Below, piece after piece: positions 15,101 through 17,540 of a DNA stretch of 17,540 nt. Every line of letters begins with the position of its first letter. Within the stretch, counting starts at the first letter, position 1. Where the stretch lies: the NCBI GenBank assembly GCA_016929795.1, contig JAFGIA010000377.1, positions 1 to 17,540 on the forward strand, in the 5' to 3' direction. Below the pieces are notes generated by a model. The model searched no databases and was not told where the DNA came from. It was given only the letters and a program-made list of their open reading frames with translations. The translations under genes and the position numbers were made by a program. This DNA is from Anaerolineae bacterium. Its GTDB lineage: Bacteria > Chloroflexota > Anaerolineae > JAAYZQ01.

Positions 15101-15376
15101 TCAGAGACCCAGACTATCAAGCGCGGCAGCGACGTCGGGCGGCTCGTCGTGATCGAGGGGGTGCGCGGGCGTGTATTGCTCGACCGGCACCCATCCGCGC
15201 CCTTTGAGCTCCTGGATCGCTTCGTACACATCAGACAAGGTGACTGCCCCGCGCCCGAGATGTGCCCGGATCGCCTCACGAATCGATGCACTCTTGTTGT
15301 CTTGCATCCCAAGCCAGCGGAGTATGTCCCGATCCCTCTCTGTGTCCACGACGAACGTGACCGTCTGCTTCGCCAT
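15101..15376 (-). CDS. Ribbon-helix-helix-type DNA-binding protein
   Basis: The 91-residue protein begins AKQTVTFVVDTERDRDILRWL, a beta strand followed by a helix, then KSASIREAIRAHLG, the second helix pattern of the ribbon-helix-helix (CopG/Arc) fold. The C-terminal half is a helix (LSDVYEAIQELKGRG) and a short acidic tail. Such proteins bind operators as dimers and often regulate mobile-element or toxin-antitoxin genes. GGAAGGAG sits 6-7 nt before the ATG. It is the first gene of a minus-strand run leading to the two recombinases and could control that run or the nearby plus-strand promoters. No toxin partner is recognisable. Confidence 0.7.
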   Translation of the reverse strand: MAKQTVTFVVDTERDRDILRWLGMQDNKSASIREAIRAHLGRGAVTLSDVYEAIQELKGRGWVPVEQYTPAHPLDHDEPPDVAAALDSLGL

Positions 15377-15511
15377 GCGTGCTCCTTCCCCTGGTATGAA
15401 CCTGGTGGGTACCTACTCAGTCCACACCACACAGCCTTTGGGCGAGCTTCCAATAACTCCTGGTGTTCATCGTCTTGTTCCTTTCTGCCCTCCATGGTTT
15501 TGGACAAACAA

Positions 15512-15557
15512 AGACGGCCAACCGATCCACCCGTGACGACGGATCGGTTGGCCGTCT
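15512..15557 (-). terminator. Perfect 17-bp hairpin with T-rich tail on the minus strand
   Basis: AGACGGCCAACCGATCC (15512-15528) and 15541-15557 are perfect inverted repeats around a 12-nt loop. On the minus strand TTTGTTTG follows, as in a Rho-independent terminator, which would isolate the 15691-15852 gene from the 15101-15376 gene. It also abuts the -35 of the plus-strand promoter at 15560, so it may have an operator role. Confidence 0.6.
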
Positions 15558-15559
15558 GA

Positions 15560-15588
15560 TTGACGACATAACCAGGCTATGCTACAAT
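15560..15588 (+). promoter_or_regulatory. Plus-strand promoter of small-RNA unit 3
   Basis: TTGACG (15560-15565), a 17-bp spacer and TACAAT (15583-15588) with a TGC extension. It is the best of the three plus-strand promoters in the element. No ORF begins downstream of it. Confidence 0.7.
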
Positions 15589-15593
15589 AGCGC

Positions 15594-15687
15594 CAGCCTG
15601 GCTCGCTGGGTCCGGTCTACAGCCGTCAGCGGGTTAGGTCAGGGCTGTGTTGGTGTTTCCGCACCAACACAGCCCGTTTCTGTTATT
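15594..15687 (+). ncRNA. Candidate small RNA with terminator, unit 3
   Basis: From the promoter a transcript of about 90 nt would end in a perfect 14-bp hairpin, GGGCTGTGTTGGTG (15642-15655) with 15662-15675, followed by TTTCTGTTATT. Upstream, ACAGCC (15619-15624) can pair with GGCTGT inside the left arm, so two exclusive folds are possible. It stops 3 nt short of the 3' end of the 53-residue gene on the other strand. Confidence 0.55.
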
Positions 15688-15690
15688 CGG

Positions 15691-15852
15691 TTACTTGTCC
15701 CTCTTCTCAGGCGCCGGTGGATCCTCTTCGACCCACTGCTGCAGCAGCTCTGTCAGGACCGACGTGATCGTCTTGCCCTGCAAAGCCGCCTTGGCCTTGA
15801 CACGCCTGTGCAATTCCTCTGGAATCCGAATCGTAGTCTTGTGTTCGTCCAT
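15691..15852 (-). CDS. Small CopG/Arc-like ribbon-helix-helix protein
   Basis: The 53-residue product reads DEHKTTIRIPEELHRRVKA, then ALQGKTITSVLTELLQQW. This is a textbook ribbon-helix-helix layout: a strand (KTTIRIP), helix A (EELHRRVKAKAALQG) and helix B beginning with the T-x-T-S-V pattern. The tail is acidic and ends EKRDK. Such proteins are dimeric DNA-binding repressors or antitoxins. There is no clear Shine-Dalgarno, but a near-perfect promoter lies 43 nt upstream. A toxin gene is not apparent downstream; instead there is a small-RNA unit on the opposite strand. Confidence 0.8.
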   Translation of the reverse strand: MDEHKTTIRIPEELHRRVKAKAALQGKTITSVLTELLQQWVEEDPPAPEKRDK

Positions 15853-15894
15853 AATCGTTATGTATGCTTAAAAGCGTTTACAGCTTGCCATATG

Positions 15895-15923
15895 ATTGTA
15901 CACCCGTTTCTTCTTCGTGTCAA
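15895..15923 (-). promoter_or_regulatory. Promoter of the 53-residue ribbon-helix-helix gene
   Basis: On the minus strand perfect TTGACA (15918-15923), a 17-bp spacer and TACAAT (15895-15900). The predicted start near 15888 leaves a leader of about 36 nt containing GCTTTTAAGC, a small palindrome. Confidence 0.8.
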
Positions 15924-15978
15924 GTCGGATGTGGGTCGTATTCGTCGTATGCGGTTGTTAAGGAACTGCTCGACAAAT

Positions 15979-15993
15979 GTGTAAAATTTACAC
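15979..15993. repeat. Small palindrome GTGTAAA-A-TTTACAC
   Basis: Perfect 7-bp arms around a single A. It overlaps the stop codon of the 60-residue ORF and lies upstream of the promoter at 15895-15923. Its size and symmetry fit an operator for a small dimeric repressor. Confidence 0.35.
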
Positions 15994-16170
15994 GTTTGCC
16001 GCTGGCTGCTCGCCTGCAGGTTCTTGCCCGTCCGAGCGATCGTCAGTGACCGCGTTCCCACGCTGGCCGAGCTCGATCAGCAGGCGATACACCGACGCCA
16101 GTCGCCGGCGGCGTTCGGTTTCGGATATCTCGCTACGTTGCGTTTTCATTTCTTGGGTTCTCTCTCCCAC
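15988..16170 (-). CDS. 60-residue hypothetical protein
   Basis: The start is GTG with a perfect AGGAGG 7 nt upstream (16178-16183), stronger evidence than for most ORFs of this size. The centre SETERRRRLASVYRLLIELGQR should form one amphipathic helix. The rest is polar and probably disordered (DDRSDGQEPAGEQPA). An in-frame ATG at codon 8 is the alternative start. I do not recognise a family. A small helical accessory protein in a recombinase element could be a recombination directionality factor, but this is only a thought from context. Confidence 0.5.
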   Translation of the reverse strand: MGERTQEMKTQRSEISETERRRRLASVYRLLIELGQRGNAVTDDRSDGQEPAGEQPAANV

Positions 16171-17089
16171 TCCCTTGCCTCCTCAGATTTGTGTGTGTGG
16201 CCTGCGCATCCTGGAACCCCGTTCCAGGAAAAGATCGGCTCAGAGGTGGCGGCCGCGACAATCCACGCGTGCGCATCAGCGGCTGCCTGTACGTCCCTGC
16301 TGAGGCCAAAGGCCGCAAGCAGTAGTCTGCGTGCAGATGTATCGTGAGTATCATCCGCCGAGTCCCATGTCCATCGTTGTCAAGGGATACGTGTGTCATC
16401 ACACCCTGCCGCTGTGACATGCGCCGTGGCGCATGAACATGGGGTTCAGGGGGCACCCCTGACAAGCTCCTTTTAGCTTGCTACCCCGCTGAGCCTGGGC
16501 GCGGCGTGACGTTCCTGCCGGCCACCGCAGGTGCAGACAGTAGTCACAAGCGCCTGGGCTCAGCGGGGTCCCGGTTTCGTCGTGGTGACGACTCGGCTGT
16601 TTGAGGTTTGTGTCTTCCAGCCCCGATTCGGGCGATGTTTCGCGGTGCGCTCAGCCTATGTGTGTACTGGGGTCTACCGGCCGTCCTGTGGGTACAAGTT
16701 CGGTATTCACGCAAGGCTCGGGCGATGCATCTCGCGCTTGCAACAGTAGTCGAGGCTACTTTGGTGATAGTGCCGGCCAGCAGTAGGCCACACCGCTTCA
16801 CTATGTTACTGGCTTGGTCTGATAAAACCATCACTTCATTCGATCTCCTTCCCTCTTCATCGTTCAGACCTGCTATGACTTGCTGACAGCCAGTGTACCC
16901 TATTGCGGGACAAAACGATCCCTGTCAAAAGCGGCAGACTGCCGGAAGCGGCAAGTTCGGCCCTCCCGTCGGCGCATGGAAAGTGCCAAGAAAGAGTAGA
17001 TATCTGGTCTCTTGCTGGTGAACCTGTCGTGACCAACGACACGCAGTCGTAAGAGATCCTCACGAGGCTTTGGAATTGAGGCACTCTAT
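16171..17089. other. Gene-poor stretch with a dense hairpin island
   Basis: I see no convincing gene in these 919 bases. They hold CCTGGAAC-CCC-GTTCCAGG (16210-16228), the hairpin island at 16418-16595, two copies of a split motif (16291-16327 and 16509-16545), and several CAGTAGTC words (16320, 16538, 16744). Downstream of about 16800 nothing clear is seen apart from a lone minus-strand TTGACA near 16922-16927 without a good -10. Confidence 0.5.
16418..16595. ncRNA. Candidate multi-hairpin structured RNA or DNA site
   Basis: Five hairpins follow one another: CATGCGCC-GT-GGCGCATG (16418-16435); TCAGGGG-GCA-CCCCTGA (16446-16462); CAAGCT-6 nt-AGCTTG (16463-16480); a long nested hairpin with a 12-bp base, CCCCGCTGAGCC (16484-16495) with 16557-16568, and inner stems GCGC, GTGAC/GTCAC and CCTGC/GCAGG; and GTCGT-GGTG-ACGAC near 16580. 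The strand cannot be decided. An origin or transfer site is an alternative to an RNA. Confidence 0.45.
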
Positions 17090-17118
17090 TTGCTATCTAT
17101 GTCAAATCGGGGTATAAT
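17090..17118 (+). promoter_or_regulatory. Promoter of the restriction gene
   Basis: TTGCTA (17090-17095), a 17-bp spacer and perfect TATAAT (17113-17118). The leader to the ATG at 17370 is about 245 nt, unusually long for this window. Confidence 0.75.
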
Positions 17119-17191
17119 GATGGTGGTTGGATTCAGGCGCAATACTCTGTTTCGGTCGTCACTACTGAAGTGAGAAAATCAGCCGACACTT

Positions 17192-17205
17192 TGGACACGT
17201 GTCCA
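17192..17205. promoter_or_regulatory. 14-bp palindrome in the restriction-gene leader
   Basis: TGGACACGTGTCCA is a perfect palindrome about 65 nt downstream of the predicted start. It could be an operator for a dimeric regulator, a common need for restriction systems. Confidence 0.4.
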
Positions 17206-17282
17206 TGTTGGCCACGATCCAGAACAAGCGTCCACCCGTCTTCTCAGGTACCGGGCCATACCAATCGCGTGGAGTAGCATAG

Positions 17283-17366
17283 ATGAGACTCCCAAACAGG
17301 GTCAAGATTCAGACGCAAGGTTTTGTCCGTGCGGTCAAGTCCTTTGTCCGACACGGAGTAGGATAG
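17283..17366 (+). CDS. Possible 27-residue leader ORF
   Basis: ATG with GGAG about 9 nt upstream; the product is basic (RLPNRVKIQTQGFVRAVKSF) and its stop lies 3 nt before the next ATG, so coupling with the restriction gene is possible. It is too short to judge on its own. Confidence 0.3.
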   Translation: MRLPNRVKIQTQGFVRAVKSFVRHGVG

Positions 17367-17369
17367 CTC

Positions 17370-17540
17370 ATGCCCCTCAACGAAGCCGATACTCGAGCGG
17401 TGCTCATCGAACCGCAGCTCAAGACTGCCGGCTGGAGCGACAGCCTGATCACGCGCGAGCATTTCTACCGGCGCGATCACCGCTACACCGCCGGGCGCAT
17501 CTACCTCATCGGCGACGACGCCCGACGGCGGGATCCCCGC
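17370..17540 (+). CDS. Probable type I restriction (HsdR-like) subunit, N-terminal fragment
   Basis: Only the first 57 codons are in the window and the frame is open at the edge. The start MPLNEADTRAVLIEPQLKTA followed by GWSDSLITRE is the usual opening of HsdR-like DEAD/DEAH-box restriction proteins, in which a nuclease domain precedes a DNA-translocating helicase. The nuclease motifs (D, ExK) and helicase motifs would be farther on and are not seen. GGAG and AGGA lie just upstream of the ATG. Genes for HsdM and HsdS are expected downstream if this is a complete system. Confidence 0.65.
   Translation, partial: MPLNEADTRAVLIEPQLKTAGWSDSLITREHFYRRDHRYTAGRIYLIGDDARRRDPR

Larger units (their letters stand above)
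12515..17540. mobile_element. Left part of an integrated serine-recombinase element
   Basis: The region begins exactly where glmS is broken, opens with a large serine recombinase reading toward the junction, and contains a second degenerate recombinase, ribbon-helix-helix proteins, very small ORFs, hairpin-rich non-coding DNA and the start of a restriction gene. No plasmid replication, conjugation or phage structural gene is seen. The right end and the rest of glmS are outside the window, so the size is unknown (more than 5 kb). Confidence 0.75.

Noticed and set aside
14974..15507. 177-codon minus-strand frame
   Set aside because: Most of it overlaps the ribbon-helix-helix gene in another frame and its product is rich in R, S and G; only the last 33 codons might be a gene.
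16544..16834. 96-codon minus-strand ORF with GGAAGGAG upstream
   Set aside because: The best-spaced ATG (GGAGATCGA-ATG) is followed at once by AAG TGA; the long frame starts 8 nt later, has a basic low-complexity second half and overlaps the hairpin island.
16171..17089. tRNA or rRNA gene in the gene-poor stretch
   Set aside because: No cloverleaf with a proper T-arm (GTTCRA) and acceptor stem could be formed, and no rRNA-like sequence is seen.
17205..17282. 25-residue ORF starting in the 14-bp palindrome
   Set aside because: No ribosome binding site and no sign of a folded or conserved product.

Overview
ORGANISM AND OVERVIEW. The window looks like chromosomal DNA of a Chloroflexota bacterium (Anaerolineae or Caldilineae flavour). 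The reasons are a fused NuoCD, the style of the lineage-type hypothetical proteins, GC-rich coding sequence and strong sigma70-like promoters. The phylum is an inference from protein flavour, not a measurement. Two regions differ in character: ordinary housekeeping DNA (1 to about 12514) and the left end of an integrated element (about 12515 to the window end). HOUSEKEEPING PART. A perfect promoter (102-130) starts a compact operon of nuoB, nuoCD and nuoI, the subunits that form the quinone-reducing (Q) module of respiratory complex I. A PHP-domain phosphoesterase follows; its first metal-binding motif lies upstream of every normal start codon. Next come a small four-cysteine protein translationally coupled to an FAD-dependent amine-oxidase-like oxidoreductase, peptide deformylase (def), a HEAT-repeat protein followed by tatA, a convergent thiI on the minus strand, a conserved hypothetical with a nuclease-like tail, a MITE-like palindromic repeat, and glmS. 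Most of these units have a clear -35/-10 promoter with a 17-18 bp spacer, often with a TGN extension. ELEMENT. glmS stops after 469 codons, just before its second SIS domain, where it meets a large serine recombinase on the minus strand. The junction carries ACTAC-CT-GTAGT, a good candidate att core. The last ~21 codons of the recombinase are antisense glmS, so its C-terminus should differ between the integrated and circular forms. Farther in lie, all on the minus strand, a second short recombinase that has lost the catalytic serine (YARVA instead of YARVS) and all C-terminal domains, two ribbon-helix-helix-type proteins and several very small ORFs with good ribosome binding sites. NON-CODING LAYER. 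Between these minus-strand genes sit three plus-strand promoters, each followed at once by strong hairpins. Two of these units, one before each recombinase, share the same two-stem layout with compensatory base-pair changes, which suggests an undescribed structured RNA (or DNA) family of about 75 nt. The third is a roughly 90-nt small-RNA candidate with a terminator hairpin. A gene-poor stretch (16171-17089) contains an island of five consecutive hairpins. RIGHT END. A strong promoter and a 245-nt leader, holding a 14-bp palindrome and a possible 27-residue ORF, precede the start of a probable type I restriction (HsdR-like) subunit that runs off the window. The element therefore probably carries a defence cargo. 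The other half of glmS and the right attachment site should lie beyond the window.
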